A stretch of DNA of 27,866 bases from an uncultured Clostridia bacterium (GCA_904419095.1 CAJFQT010000009.1:1-27866), one strand, 5' to 3'. Shown: positions 9,674 to 17,939, counted from the stretch's first letter. The notes: a model not told the origin generated them from the sequence alone. A program made the numbers and translations.

Positions 9674-9699
9674 GGACACGCCAAAACGTTCCTTTTTTT
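9661..9699 (+). terminator. Intrinsic terminator of htrA, built from a dispersed repeat
   Basis: AAAGGAACGTT (9661-9671) and AACGTTCCTTT (9685-9695) form a perfect 11-bp stem with a 13-base loop, followed by seven Ts. The htrA stop TAG (9671-9673) starts within the left arm. The same arms and loop recur at 11,625-11,676 and, degraded, at 11,845-11,885. Confidence 0.85.
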
Positions 9700-9756
9700 C
9701 TCCAAACTAGCTTCTATCTAAGGATAAACAAGATTTTTGAAAAAATATTTTTAAAT

Positions 9757-9795
9757 AAAAAGAATATTAAGACATTCAATAATGTTCTTCTTTTT
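9757..9795. terminator. Imperfect hairpin between convergent htrA and M23 genes
   Basis: AAAAAGAA near 9757 and a TTCTTCTTTTT tract ending near 9795 flank CATT/AATG inner arms, giving an interrupted stem with A/T runs on both sides. It could act as a bidirectional terminator, mainly for the minus-strand M23 gene. A weaker stem, TCAAACT with AGTTTGA around 9875-9900, lies closer to that gene's end. The rest of 9700-9930 shows no gene. Confidence 0.35.
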
Positions 9796-9930
9796 CTTAA
9801 AAGACCTTTGTAAAAATAGTATTTTAAATATTTACTAAATAAAATAAACTCTAAATAAGATTTCCAATGTTACTCAAACTTAACCTAAAGAGTTTGACAA
9901 CGTTCATAAAACTTACCACAAAATCGAAAG

Positions 9931-11052
9931 TTACTCAAAATTAATAGAATCCTGAAATTTAAACTTTCGAGAATAATCCCTTGTTTCAGAATTTGAAATA
10001 ATGACTTCAGAACGATTCTGTTTCAAAAATTCAATAATTTCATAAACATCAATCCAAATTTCATTAGGGCTATCCACTTGAGATTCATCAAAAATAAGTT
10101 GCATACCAAAATGAAGATGAGGAACATTTATATTATTAACATTTTCTTTTATGCTATATCCAGTCATTCCCAGATATCCAATAACATCACCAGCTGAAAC
10201 AGTAGACCCTTCTTTTAAATCTGGAACATAAGGATGATTTTTTCTAAGATGAGCATAGTAATAATATCTTTTACCATCAAAACTACGAATACCAATACGC
10301 CATCCACCATATTGATTCCAACCCAAATGTTCAACAGTCCCTGATTCAACAGCTATTATTGGAGTCCCAATACTTCCCATTAAGTCATTACCCAAATGTG
10401 TTCGTTTAAACCCATAAGAACGGGAATTACCAAAATCATCATAATGGCTAAAATTATAATTCTTAGCAATAGGTAAAAAAGCTTTTAATCCATATCTATT
10501 TTCAAAAGAAGCGGTTTCAGAATCAGTTTTTTTAGAAACATCAGAAGAATTAGAAGTACTAGAATTACCAGAAGTGTCAGAGTCACCAGAGGTATCAATT
10601 GAATAATTACCTATAAATCCCCCAAGAACAGCAGAATAAGCTTCTAAATAATAAGAATAATATTTCATAGAATTCGTCAACTCTTGCATACTTTTTCCAC
10701 TATTTAACTCAGAAATCAATTTATCCAAATCTGAAGACTTAAAATTTTTAAAATCACCGCCATTTTTACAAGCAAGATAGCTAAGAAGTTCAATCCAATT
10801 ATAAACAACAGAATTAGAATTATTATGAGACTGTATATCTAAAGAAGAAGTTAACTTCATAGCCTCGCAAGTTACGTTAAAATCCACCCATTTAATAAAA
10901 TCCTCAGAATTATCGTTAGAATCCTCAGAATTTTCATCATCATGAGAAAAAGAAAAATATATTAAAAAAGAACCTGATAGCAAAACAATTAATATAAAAA
11001 CAAATACCAAAATAAATATTTTTTTATTAAAAACAAAAGAACGAATAAACAC
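9931..11052 (-). CDS. Membrane-anchored M23 metallopeptidase
   Basis: 373 aa. One N-terminal membrane helix (about 12-34) is followed by an acidic Asp/Glu/Ser/Asn linker, a helical region of about 100 residues of no recognised family, a Ser/Asp/Thr-rich linker (about 150-180), and a C-terminal M23 (LytM-type) peptidase domain. The zinc ligands are visible as HLGND near 219-223 and HLHFG near 310-314. Such enzymes cut peptide bridges in peptidoglycan outside the cell. The single-helix anchor plus C-terminal LytM layout resembles SpoIIQ-like and cell-division regulators, but I cannot assign a role. The start is GTG at 11,050-11,052, supported by AGGGGGA five bases upstream. It is convergent with htrA and divergent from the guanine deaminase gene. 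Confidence 0.88.
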   Translation of the reverse strand: MFIRSFVFNKKIFILVFVFILIVLLSGSFLIYFSFSHDDENSEDSNDNSEDFIKWVDFNVTCEAMKLTSSLDIQSHNNSNSVVYNWIELLSYLACKNGGDFKNFKSSDLDKLISELNSGKSMQELTNSMKYYSYYLEAYSAVLGGFIGNYSIDTSGDSDTSGNSSTSNSSDVSKKTDSETASFENRYGLKAFLPIAKNYNFSHYDDFGNSRSYGFKRTHLGNDLMGSIGTPIIAVESGTVEHLGWNQYGGWRIGIRSFDGKRYYYYAHLRKNHPYVPDLKEGSTVSAGDVIGYLGMTGYSIKENVNNINVPHLHFGMQLIFDESQVDSPNEIWIDVYEIIEFLKQNRSEVIISNSETRDYSRKFKFQDSINFE

Positions 11053-11103
11053 AAAAATCCCCCTATAAAATAATATTAAAAAAACAAAAAAATAGAATAG
11101 AGA

Positions 11104-11131
11104 TTGAAAATTTTTATAATTAATATATAAT
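11104..11131 (+). promoter_or_regulatory. Promoter of the guanine deaminase gene
   Basis: TTGAAA (11,104-11,109) and TATAAT (11,126-11,131) with a 16-base spacer, ending 35 bases before the ATG. An AAGGAGAG SD follows. Confidence 0.6.
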
Positions 11132-11166
11132 AAAAAGAAATCTATAAAATAAAAAGGAGAGATCTT

Positions 11167-11628
11167 ATGAATAAGTACATGGAAAAAGCAAAAGAAAAAG
11201 CAGACTATGGAATAAAAAATAATGAAGGAGGGCCATTTGGAGCAGTAATAATAGACAAAGAAGGAAATATAATCGCAGAAGGAAACAATAAAGTATTAAA
11301 AAACAATGATCCAACAGCACATGCTGAAATAACAGCAATAAGAGAGGCATGTAAAAAATTAAATACATATGACTTATCAGAATATATACTATACACCTCA
11401 TGCGAACCTTGTCCAATGTGTTTATCTGCAATAATATGGTCAAACATAAAAAAAGTTTTCTATGGATGCACTAGAAAAGATGCAGGAGAAATAGGATTTA
11501 GAGATGATATGATTTATGAATATTTAAAAGGAAAAAATAAAGAATTAATAAATCTAGAAGAAATAGACAGAGAAGAATGTCTAAAAAGTTTTGAAAAATA
11601 CAAAGAAAACAATGGAATTATCTATTAG
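11167..11628 (+). CDS. guaD: Guanine deaminase (cytidine-deaminase fold)
   Basis: 153 aa, the size of Bacillus-type GuaD. It converts guanine to xanthine with release of ammonia in purine salvage. The zinc site is HAEI, containing the catalytic glutamate, together with CEPCPMC. Also matching GuaD are the GGPFGAV start, NDPTAHAE, and the C-terminal part with aromatic residues that closes over the partner subunit's active site. A related tRNA adenosine deaminase (TadA) is the main alternative, but the sequence around YTSCEPCPMCLSAI and the C-terminal half fit GuaD better. It is followed by a repeat-built hairpin and then by the adenosine-deaminase-like gene, so two purine deaminases are neighbours. 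Confidence 0.85.
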   Translation: MNKYMEKAKEKADYGIKNNEGGPFGAVIIDKEGNIIAEGNNKVLKNNDPTAHAEITAIREACKKLNTYDLSEYILYTSCEPCPMCLSAIIWSNIKKVFYGCTRKDAGEIGFRDDMIYEYLKGKNKELINLEEIDREECLKSFEKYKENNGIIY

Positions 11629-11676
11629 GAACGTTAGGGACATAGGAACGTTAGGGACACACCAAAACGTTCCTAA
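11625..11676 (+). repeat. Palindromic repeat, copy 2, with a tandemly doubled left arm
   Basis: The unit AGGAACGTTAGGGACA occurs twice in a row (11,627-11,642 and 11,644-11,659), then a CCAA spacer and the right arm AACGTTCCTAAT (11,666-11,677). Either left unit can pair with the right arm, giving a 10-12-bp stem. It begins at the guaD stop codon and ends with TTTT, so it probably terminates guaD. It is the same element as the htrA terminator. Confidence 0.75.
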
Positions 11677-11844
11677 TTTTAAATTATTAAACATTTGAAT
11701 GTGCCTAAATCTAAAGGCTTTCTAATATTGAAAATAAATGACATGGAATTATATGATATTAAAAATGATTATTGTTACAATTTAAAATTATTAAATATTA
11801 AAAATTTCTAAAAATTGATAAAAACAAGGAGCCTCTAAGAACAT

Positions 11845-11885
11845 AAGAATTTTAGGGACGATTTGGCATGTCCCCAACGTTCCTA
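11845..11885. repeat. Palindromic repeat, copy 3, degraded left arm
   Basis: A left arm AAGAATTTTAGGGAC (11,845-11,859) pairs with GTCCCCAACGTTCCT (11,870-11,884) around a GATTTGGCAT loop, with several mismatches in the outer part. GGGAC with GTCCC gives the intact core. The right arm is identical to copies 1 and 2. This copy lies between guaD and the adenosine-deaminase-like gene, and a short A run follows it. Confidence 0.6.
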
Positions 11886-11905
11886 AAAAAATGTTTACAT
11901 AAATA

Positions 11906-11934
11906 TTGAATAATATTCAAAGTTATGATATAAT
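11906..11934 (+). promoter_or_regulatory. Promoter with an operator-like palindrome over the -35
   Basis: TTGAAT (11,906-11,911) and TATAAT (11,929-11,934) are separated by 17 bases, and TGA before the -10 adds an extended -10 signature. The -35 is the left half of a perfect palindrome, TTGAATA-A-TATTCAA (11,906-11,920). A repressor bound there would block RNA polymerase. The start codon of the deaminase-like gene is 43 bases downstream, preceded by TTGGAGGT. Confidence 0.6.
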
Positions 11935-11976
11935 ATAGATTAACTATTTGTTATCAAAAAAATTGGAGGTCAAAAA

Positions 11977-14484
11977 ATGAAAAATTTAAATCTTTTTAAC
12001 AAATTTTATTTAGACAAAGAAAAGGATATAATTGTAAATCTATATAAAACAAATGAAGATGAATTGACATATATTCTAGAAACTCCAAATCATAACTCAG
12101 GAAATTTAATAACCAATTTAGCAAAATTATGCAATGTAAAAACAATAAAAAATGAAAATGATATGAAAATAATAAAAGGAACTATACCAGCAAGTATTAA
12201 TGGAGATAATGAAATAGTATATATCTTCAGACTTGGTGGATTTAAGATTGCAAATATATATGAAAATGGAAAAATTGAAATAAAAGCAAAAATACCAGCT
12301 ATAACAAAAACACTTATGTCACAAACTAAAGAATATAATTTACCTATAGAAAAGACAATAGTAAAATCTTACATATTAAAAAAATCAAAATTCAGAACAG
12401 ATTTACATACACATATGAATGCAAATCTAACACCAGATTGTTTAATTGCTTTAGGAATAGCAAACCAAATAAGATATCCATTATACTACATAAAAAAATT
12501 AAATTTAAAGATGACAAAAGAGCAAGAAGAGAAAATATTAAAGCAAAGAAAAGAAGTTGAAAAGCAATTTGAAGATTCAGAACTTACAGGAAAATATCTA
12601 ACAAGAAGAATAAATGATAATACATTTATAAACTTTGCAGATTTTATATTAAATAATTTAGAAAATGCAGAATATAATATTGCAAAAATAAGGACCAGTT
12701 TAGCAATATTAAAAGATGGGCAAGCGGTATTTACAAATTTAGAAAAACTATATCTATACAGATATGTGTTTGCAAGAGGAATTGAATGTGATGAAAAAAT
12801 CAAACTAGATACAGAAAAAATAGAAAAAATACCAGAAAATGATATTAAGAAAATGGTAAAACAAATGCTAAAAGATAAAGAAGAAACTAGCCCATACAAA
12901 AACAACACATTCTTTGAAAATAAATTGCTATGGATAGCAAGAGAGTATCAAAAACAAGGAATAAAATATGCAGAAATAGCAGATACAAATTTAACAAAAA
13001 AAGGAAAAGCAGGAATAAGAGTAATAGAACAAATGCATAATATAATGCCAAAAATAGAAAAAGAAACAGGAGTAAAAATAAGACTATTAGTAGCAATAAG
13101 AAGAATACCTCTAACAATAATTAAAGATCAAAAAACAAGTAGTAATTATTTGAGAGAAAATATAGATGTTTTAAAAGCAATAGCAAAAAGTCCATATGTA
13201 ACAGGAAGTGACTTTATAGGAGAAGAAATAAATGACATATCAGAACTACAACCAGCGATTGAAGAGATAGTAAGATATGTAGTAGAAGAAGACCCAAACT
13301 TCACAATAAGAATACATGCAGGAGAAAACGACAGTTTAAGAGAAAACGTAGAAAAATCAATAGACTGTATATTGAACTCACTAAAACCAGGAGAAAAAAT
13401 ACCAAACTTCAGACTAGGGCACGGTCTATACACACAAGACCTAAACTCAGAAAAAGGCAAAAATTTAATACAAAAAATGAAAAGAACAGGAGCAGTACTA
13501 GAATTCCAATTAACTTCAAATGTTAGACTAAATAACTTAAGCAACCTAGAAAAGCATCCATTAAAAACATATTTAAAAAATGGAATAAAATGTGTACAAG
13601 GAACTGACGGATGTGGATTCTATGGAACAGACACAATAGATGAACAACTAGCTCTACAAAATTTATTAAACTTGAATGATAAAGACTTTGAAGAGATGAG
13701 AAAAGTAGAAGATGAAATAATACAAAGAAACGAAAAATACTTTGTAGAAAAAAGTGAAAAATTTGAAAAATTCCTAAACGGAAGAACAATAGAAGAAGCA
13801 ATAACACAAGAAGAAGAGAAAAATGAAAAAGAAAGCAAAAATAAAAAAATGAATCTAAGATTAAGGATAGGAATATCATCAGAAGAAGCATTAAAAGACA
13901 AAATATCAGAATTGCCAACAGACAAAATGCCAATAATAATAGCAGGAGGAAGTTTTAATGCACAAGGAAGAGAAACTATACTAACAGAAGAAGGAAAAAG
14001 AATATTAACAGAGCTAATAAAAAGAGTAAACAACGAAAAGGCATACTTCGTAATAGGGCACAAGATGCAAGGATATGAAAAAGCAATAATAGACATTTCA
14101 AAGAAATTAAACAAAAAATTTGAAATAGACGCAATTATACCAAAAATGATAACAGAAGAAGTAGAACAAAATCTAAAAAAGGAAAATTTAAAAGCAATAA
14201 GAATCTCAACAGAAAACGAAGATTCAGGAATTTACAAAAGCTTCAATTACGAAATATTTGAACGAAGAAGTTCAGTAGTAGTAGCTTTTGACGGAAATTC
14301 ACCAGTATCAAACCTAGTACAAGAAGCAAAAAATGGAAAAGGAAAATCAAAAATATATGTAAATGAAGAAAACACATCACTAAAAGAAAAAGCAAAGACA
14401 CTCAAAGGATATGTAATACCATTTTCAATGAAAGAAAATATCGTAAACAGAATTATAGAAGACAATCCTGAAATAGGATGTTAG
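11977..14484 (+). CDS. Adenosine-deaminase-family protein with extra N- and C-terminal domains
   Basis: 835 aa, more than twice the usual length of adenosine deaminase. The central part (about 135-615) has the metal-dependent hydrolase signature: HTH motif His144/His146, HAGE at 447-450, GHG with His482, SN at 514-515, and Asp544 in GTDGCG. The active site therefore looks complete, predicting hydrolytic deamination of adenosine or a related nucleoside or nucleotide. The first 130 residues are a beta-rich domain I do not recognise. A charged linker (about 605-625) leads to a C-terminal alpha/beta domain with IIIAGGS at 653-659 and a later VVVAFDG segment, resembling SLOG/LOG-type Rossmann nucleotide-binding domains. 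That assignment is tentative. The large insertion at about 165-330 inside the deaminase barrel is also unusual. The gene is 350 bases after guaD with its own promoter. Confidence 0.8.
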   Translation: MKNLNLFNKFYLDKEKDIIVNLYKTNEDELTYILETPNHNSGNLITNLAKLCNVKTIKNENDMKIIKGTIPASINGDNEIVYIFRLGGFKIANIYENGKIEIKAKIPAITKTLMSQTKEYNLPIEKTIVKSYILKKSKFRTDLHTHMNANLTPDCLIALGIANQIRYPLYYIKKLNLKMTKEQEEKILKQRKEVEKQFEDSELTGKYLTRRINDNTFINFADFILNNLENAEYNIAKIRTSLAILKDGQAVFTNLEKLYLYRYVFARGIECDEKIKLDTEKIEKIPENDIKKMVKQMLKDKEETSPYKNNTFFENKLLWIAREYQKQGIKYAEIADTNLTKKGKAGIRVIEQMHNIMPKIEKETGVKIRLLVAIRRIPLTIIKDQKTSSNYLRENIDVLKAIAKSPYVTGSDFIGEEINDISELQPAIEEIVRYVVEEDPNFTIRIHAGENDSLRENVEKSIDCILNSLKPGEKIPNFRLGHGLYTQDLNSEKGKNLIQKMKRTGAVLEFQLTSNVRLNNLSNLEKHPLKTYLKNGIKCVQGTDGCGFYGTDTIDEQLALQNLLNLNDKDFEEMRKVEDEIIQRNEKYFVEKSEKFEKFLNGRTIEEAITQEEEKNEKESKNKKMNLRLRIGISSEEALKDKISELPTDKMPIIIAGGSFNAQGRETILTEEGKRILTELIKRVNNEKAYFVIGHKMQGYEKAIIDISKKLNKKFEIDAIIPKMITEEVEQNLKKENLKAIRISTENEDSGIYKSFNYEIFERRSSVVVAFDGNSPVSNLVQEAKNGKGKSKIYVNEENTSLKEKAKTLKGYVIPFSMKENIVNRIIEDNPEIGC

Positions 14485-14511
14485 GAATAAAGTTTACTAA
14501 AAAATTATAGT

Positions 14512-14545
14512 GTCTAAATTTCTTTATATATAAACCTTTTTAGAC
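14512..14545 (+). terminator. Weak hairpin after the deaminase-like gene
   Basis: GTCTAAA (14,512-14,518) and TTTAGAC (14,539-14,545) form a 7-bp stem with a 20-base AT-rich loop. There is no good T tract after it, so termination here is only possible. No gene is visible between 14,485 and 14,670. Confidence 0.25.
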
Positions 14546-14614
14546 CATAAATAAAATATAGTATGAGAAAAAATTATTTATACAAATTTTGCAAATTAAT
14601 TACATTGTTTTTTA

Positions 14615-14643
14615 TTGATAAAATTAAAAAAATATGGTACAAT
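14615..14643 (+). promoter_or_regulatory. Promoter of the small HTH gene
   Basis: TTGATA (14,615-14,620) and TACAAT (14,638-14,643) with a 17-base spacer, 27 bases before the ATG. The SD AAAAGGAG follows the promoter directly, leaving a very short leader. Confidence 0.6.
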
Positions 14644-14670
14644 TAAAAAAACTAAAAGGAGAATAAAAAT

Positions 14671-14841
14671 ATGTATTGGAATTATAACAAACATAGCAGA
14701 AAAGAAAGACGGATGCTTTTAGTAGCAGAATGTGTAAAAGAAAAGAAAACCCAAGAAGAAATTGCAGAGGAATTGGGGGTATGTAAAGACACTGTAAGAA
14801 GAGACATAAAAGAATTACGATACAGAGGACTTATTAATTAA
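14671..14841 (+). CDS. 56-aa stand-alone helix-turn-helix protein
   Basis: A short gene with a clear SD (AAAAGGAG, 8 bases before ATG), its own promoter, and a strong terminator, so it is real despite its size. The protein starts MYWNYNKHSRKERR. Its C-terminal half, TQEEIAEELGVCKDTVRRDI (about 27-46), is a canonical helix-turn-helix of the DeoR N-terminal type, or like the small sporulation regulator SpoIIID. There is no effector domain. It probably binds DNA as a small regulator. Its target is unknown, and candidates are the neighbouring deaminase-like gene or clpB. Confidence 0.8.
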   Translation: MYWNYNKHSRKERRMLLVAECVKEKKTQEEIAEELGVCKDTVRRDIKELRYRGLIN

Positions 14842-14862
14842 ACAGTATTAATATTATTTAAG

Positions 14863-14911
14863 AAAAAGAGAAACATTTAACATAAAATAAAAGTTAAATG
14901 TTTCTCTTTTT
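14863..14911 (+). terminator. Strong intrinsic terminator after the HTH gene
   Basis: AAAAAGAGAAACATTTAAC (14,863-14,881) is the exact complement of the right arm at 14,893-14,911. The stem is 19 bp with an 11-base loop, ending in a T run. The A run on the left makes it potentially bidirectional. Confidence 0.9.
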
Positions 14912-15042
14912 TACTTATTAATAGAAAATCAGTAAAAAATAATTTAATCAAAAATATCTTCAAAAGCATAAAAAACACAAATTAAAAATGCATCAAAAAT
15001 TCACAAAAACAACCTAAAAAAAACATATTAAAGTTATATATA

Positions 15043-15051
15043 TGATATAAT
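15043..15051 (+). promoter_or_regulatory. Extended -10 element upstream of clpB
   Basis: TGATATAAT is a TGn-TATAAT extended -10, ending 30 bases before the clpB ATG. The position 17 bases upstream (ACATAT) is a poor -35. I see no CIRCE inverted repeat between 14,912 and 15,081, and no clear CtsR heptad repeat. Confidence 0.45.
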
Positions 15052-15081
15052 ACAATCAAATAATATAAAGGGGGGAATAAT

Positions 15082-17670
15082 ATGAATGCACAAAAATTCA
15101 CACAAAAATCATTAGAAGCAATTCAAGATGCCCAAAATATAGCGATACAAAATCAAAATGCACAAATAGAAGAAGAGCATCTATTACTTGCATTATTAGA
15201 GCAAGACGAGAGTTTAATAAAAGAATTAATAAAAAAGATAGGAATATCTGAGGAATTTACCAATGAATTAAAAAATAAAATTGAAAATTCACCAAAGATG
15301 ACAAGCACTTCAAGACAAGCAAACTCAATATATGTATCTCAAGATGTAGATATAGTACTTTCAAATTCAGAAAAAGTTGCAAATAGAATGAAAGACGAGT
15401 ACATTTCTGTTGAGCATATAATGATTTCTTTAATGGATAATCTAAACACATATCTAAAAGAACTATTTAAAAAATATGGACTAAATAAAAATGAATTCCT
15501 TAAAGCATTATCAAGTGTAAGAGGAAACACAAGAGTAACAAGTGACAATCCAGAAAGTACATATAATGTACTAAAAAAATATGGACAAGATCTAGTCGAA
15601 CTAGCACGAAAACAAAAGTTAGATCCAGTAATTGGGAGAGACTCTGAAATTAGAGACGTAATCATGATATTATCAAGAAAAACAAAGAACAATCCTTGTT
15701 TAATAGGAGAACCAGGAGTTGGTAAAACTGCAATAGCAGAGGGATTGGCACTAAGAATTGTAAGAGGTGATGTCCCAGAAGGATTAAAAGATTGTACAAT
15801 ATTTGCATTAGATATGGGAGCTCTTGTTGCAGGAGCAAAATATAGAGGAGAATTTGAAGAAAGACTAAAAGCTGTCCTTCAAGAAGTAAGAAAAAGTGAA
15901 GGAAAGATAATCTTATTTATTGATGAGCTACATACAATAGTAGGTGCGGGAAAAACAGATGGAGCTATGGATGCAGGAAATCTATTAAAACCAATGCTTG
16001 CAAGAGGAGAATTACACTGTATAGGAGCTACAACATTAAATGAATATAGGCAATACATAGAAAAAGATCAAGCACTAGAAAGAAGATTTCAACCTGTCAT
16101 GGTAGATGAACCAAGTGTTGAAGACACAATTTCAATATTAAGAGGTATCAAAGAAAGATATGAAGTATATCATGGAGTAAAAATATCAGATAATAGTTTA
16201 ATAGCAGCAGCAACACTATCAAACAGATATATATCAGATAGATTTTTACCAGATAAAGCAATAGATTTAGTAGATGAAGCATGTAGCCTTATAAAAACAG
16301 AAATGAAATCTATGCCAACAGAACTTGATGAAGTATCAAGAAAAATAATGCAATTAGAAATAGAAGAAACAGCACTTTCTAAAGAAAAGGATGAATTTTC
16401 TAAAAAAAGATTAGAAGAAATTCAAAAAGAAAAATCAGAACTAAAAACAAAATTTAACTCTATGAAAGCTAAATGGGAAAATGAAAAACAATCAATTGAA
16501 AAAGTACAGAAATTAAGAGAAGAAATTGAGAAAACAAATACAGAAATTGAAAAAGCAGAGAGAAATTATGACTTAAATAAAGTTGCAGAACTAAGATATG
16601 GAAAATTACCTGAACTACAAAAAGAACTAGAAAAAGAAGAAGCTGAAGAAAGTAACAAAGAAAATGTATTGTTAAGAAATAAAGTAACAGAAGAAGAAAT
16701 AGCAAAAATAGTTTCAAAATGGACTGGAATTCCTGTTACAAAATTGATGGAAGGAGAACGAGAAAAAATATTACATTTAAAAGATATTCTTCATAAAAGA
16801 GTAATAGGGCAAGATGAAGCAGTAGAAGATGTATCAGAGGCAATAATGCGTTCAAGAGCAGGAATAAGTGATCCAAAAAAACCAATAGGCTCATTCTTAT
16901 TCTTAGGACCTACGGGAGTAGGAAAGACAGAACTTGCAAAAAGTTTAGCAGAAAGTCTATTTGACGATGAACACAATATGGTAAGAATAGATATGTCAGA
17001 ATATATGGAAAAATATTCAGTATCAAGACTAATAGGAGCACCTCCGGGATATGTTGGATATGAAGAAGGAGGACAACTTACAGAAGCGGTAAGAAGAAAG
17101 CCATATTCAGTTGTACTATTTGATGAAATAGAAAAAGCACATCCAGATGTATTTAATATATTACTTCAAGTATTAGATGATGGCCGTATAACAGATTCAC
17201 AGGGAAGAACAATAGACTTTAAAAATACAATAATAATATTAACATCTAACTTAGGTTCAGAATATATATTAGAAGGAATTGATAAAAATGGAGATATTTC
17301 CAAAGAGGCAAAAGATAAAGTAAATGAATTATTAAAAAAGAGTTTCAGACCTGAGTTTTTAAATCGACTAGATGAGATTGTATTTTACAAACCATTAAAG
17401 AAAACTGAAGTTTCAAAAATTTTGGATTTATTAATTAAAGATTTAGAAAAAAGGCTAGAAGACAAACACATAAAATTGGAACTAACTCAAGAAGCTAAAA
17501 ATTATTTAATAGAAAATGGGTATGACCAAATATACGGTGCTAGACCTTTAAAGAGATTTGTAACTAAAAAATTAGAAACTTTAATTGCAGAAAACATTCT
17601 TAAAGAAAAGATTAAACCATCTGAAAAAATAATTATAGATTATAAAGATGGAAAATTGGTTATAGAATAA
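15082..17670 (+). CDS. clpB: ClpB disaggregase (AAA+ chaperone)
   Basis: 862 aa, standard ClpB length. It solubilises aggregated proteins in the cytoplasm together with DnaK, as an ATP-driven hexameric threading machine. Visible parts are the N-terminal Clp repeat domain (about 1-150), the first AAA+ domain with GEPGVGKT at 209-216 and LFIDELHT near 280, the long middle coiled coil (about 400-530, rich in Lys/Glu), which distinguishes ClpB from ClpA and ClpC, and the second AAA+ domain with GPTGVGKT near 609 and LFDEIEKAHPDV near 680. The C-terminal region includes GARPLKR. The SD is GGGGGG seven bases upstream. A 20-bp hairpin terminates the gene. Confidence 0.97.
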   Translation: MNAQKFTQKSLEAIQDAQNIAIQNQNAQIEEEHLLLALLEQDESLIKELIKKIGISEEFTNELKNKIENSPKMTSTSRQANSIYVSQDVDIVLSNSEKVANRMKDEYISVEHIMISLMDNLNTYLKELFKKYGLNKNEFLKALSSVRGNTRVTSDNPESTYNVLKKYGQDLVELARKQKLDPVIGRDSEIRDVIMILSRKTKNNPCLIGEPGVGKTAIAEGLALRIVRGDVPEGLKDCTIFALDMGALVAGAKYRGEFEERLKAVLQEVRKSEGKIILFIDELHTIVGAGKTDGAMDAGNLLKPMLARGELHCIGATTLNEYRQYIEKDQALERRFQPVMVDEPSVEDTISILRGIKERYEVYHGVKISDNSLIAAATLSNRYISDRFLPDKAIDLVDEACSLIKTEMKSMPTELDEVSRKIMQLEIEETALSKEKDEFSKKRLEEIQKEKSELKTKFNSMKAKWENEKQSIEKVQKLREEIEKTNTEIEKAERNYDLNKVAELRYGKLPELQKELEKEEAEESNKENVLLRNKVTEEEIAKIVSKWTGIPVTKLMEGEREKILHLKDILHKRVIGQDEAVEDVSEAIMRSRAGISDPKKPIGSFLFLGPTGVGKTELAKSLAESLFDDEHNMVRIDMSEYMEKYSVSRLIGAPPGYVGYEEGGQLTEAVRRKPYSVVLFDEIEKAHPDVFNILLQVLDDGRITDSQGRTIDFKNTIIILTSNLGSEYILEGIDKNGDISKEAKDKVNELLKKSFRPEFLNRLDEIVFYKPLKKTEVSKILDLLIKDLEKRLEDKHIKLELTQEAKNYLIENGYDQIYGARPLKRFVTKKLETLIAENILKEKIKPSEKIIIDYKDGKLVIE

Positions 17671-17713
17671 AATATATCCCTCTTATAAATAAATTATAAG
17701 AGGGATATATTTT
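17669..17713. terminator. Bidirectional terminator between clpB and the coiled-coil gene
   Basis: A perfect 20-bp stem (17,669-17,688 with 17,694-17,713) with loop ATAAA. CCCTCTTATAA and its complement form the core, with AAAATATAT outside giving T runs on both strands. It overlaps the stop codons of both convergent genes. Confidence 0.92.
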
Positions 17714-17879
17714 AGCCTCTATGCTTATGTTCAACCATTTTAGCAATATTTAGACTATACTCGATTTTAGAAAGTAAATTCCTTACTTCCAACCGAGCTT
17801 CTTGCAATTCTTCTAAATCCTTAATAGAAGAGATTTTAGAAGACAAGTTCTCCAAGTCTTTTTTTAGTTCTGTTTGCAT
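17712..17879 (-). CDS. 55-aa charged coiled-coil protein
   Basis: Starts at an ATG with a textbook AAGGAGG nine bases upstream and a consensus promoter, so the longer frame that begins 60 bases earlier is not the likely start. The sequence (MQTELKKDLENLSSKI...) is a long amphipathic helix with heptad-spaced Leu and Ile, no Cys, and a basic HKHRG tail. I do not recognise a family. It ends inside the bidirectional terminator shared with clpB. A small structural or regulatory partner protein is possible, but nothing specific can be claimed. Confidence 0.75.
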   Translation of the reverse strand: MQTELKKDLENLSSKISSIKDLEELQEARLEVRNLLSKIEYSLNIAKMVEHKHRG

Positions 17880-17910
17880 ATGTTTATACCTCCTTGGAAT
17901 TGATATAATT

Positions 17911-17939
17911 ATTATAGCAAAGTTTATACACAAAGTCAA
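17911..17939 (-). promoter_or_regulatory. Promoter of the coiled-coil gene
   Basis: On the minus strand TTGACT (17,934-17,939) and TATAAT (17,911-17,916) are separated by 17 bases, close to the sigma-A consensus, with the SD about 20 bases downstream. Confidence 0.75.

Noticed and set aside
9661..11885. Insertion sequence ends for the AACGTTCCT repeats
   Set aside because: The segments between copies hold ordinary genes in different orientations, there is no transposase, and each copy is a self-contained hairpin rather than a terminal repeat pair.
13620..14114. Minus-strand open frame of 164 codons
   Set aside because: Antisense to the deaminase-like gene, Phe/Ser-rich, without a start signal.
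14912..15081. CIRCE or CtsR operator upstream of clpB
   Set aside because: I looked for the TTAGCACTC/GAGTGCTAA dyad and for GGTCAAA heptads and found neither.
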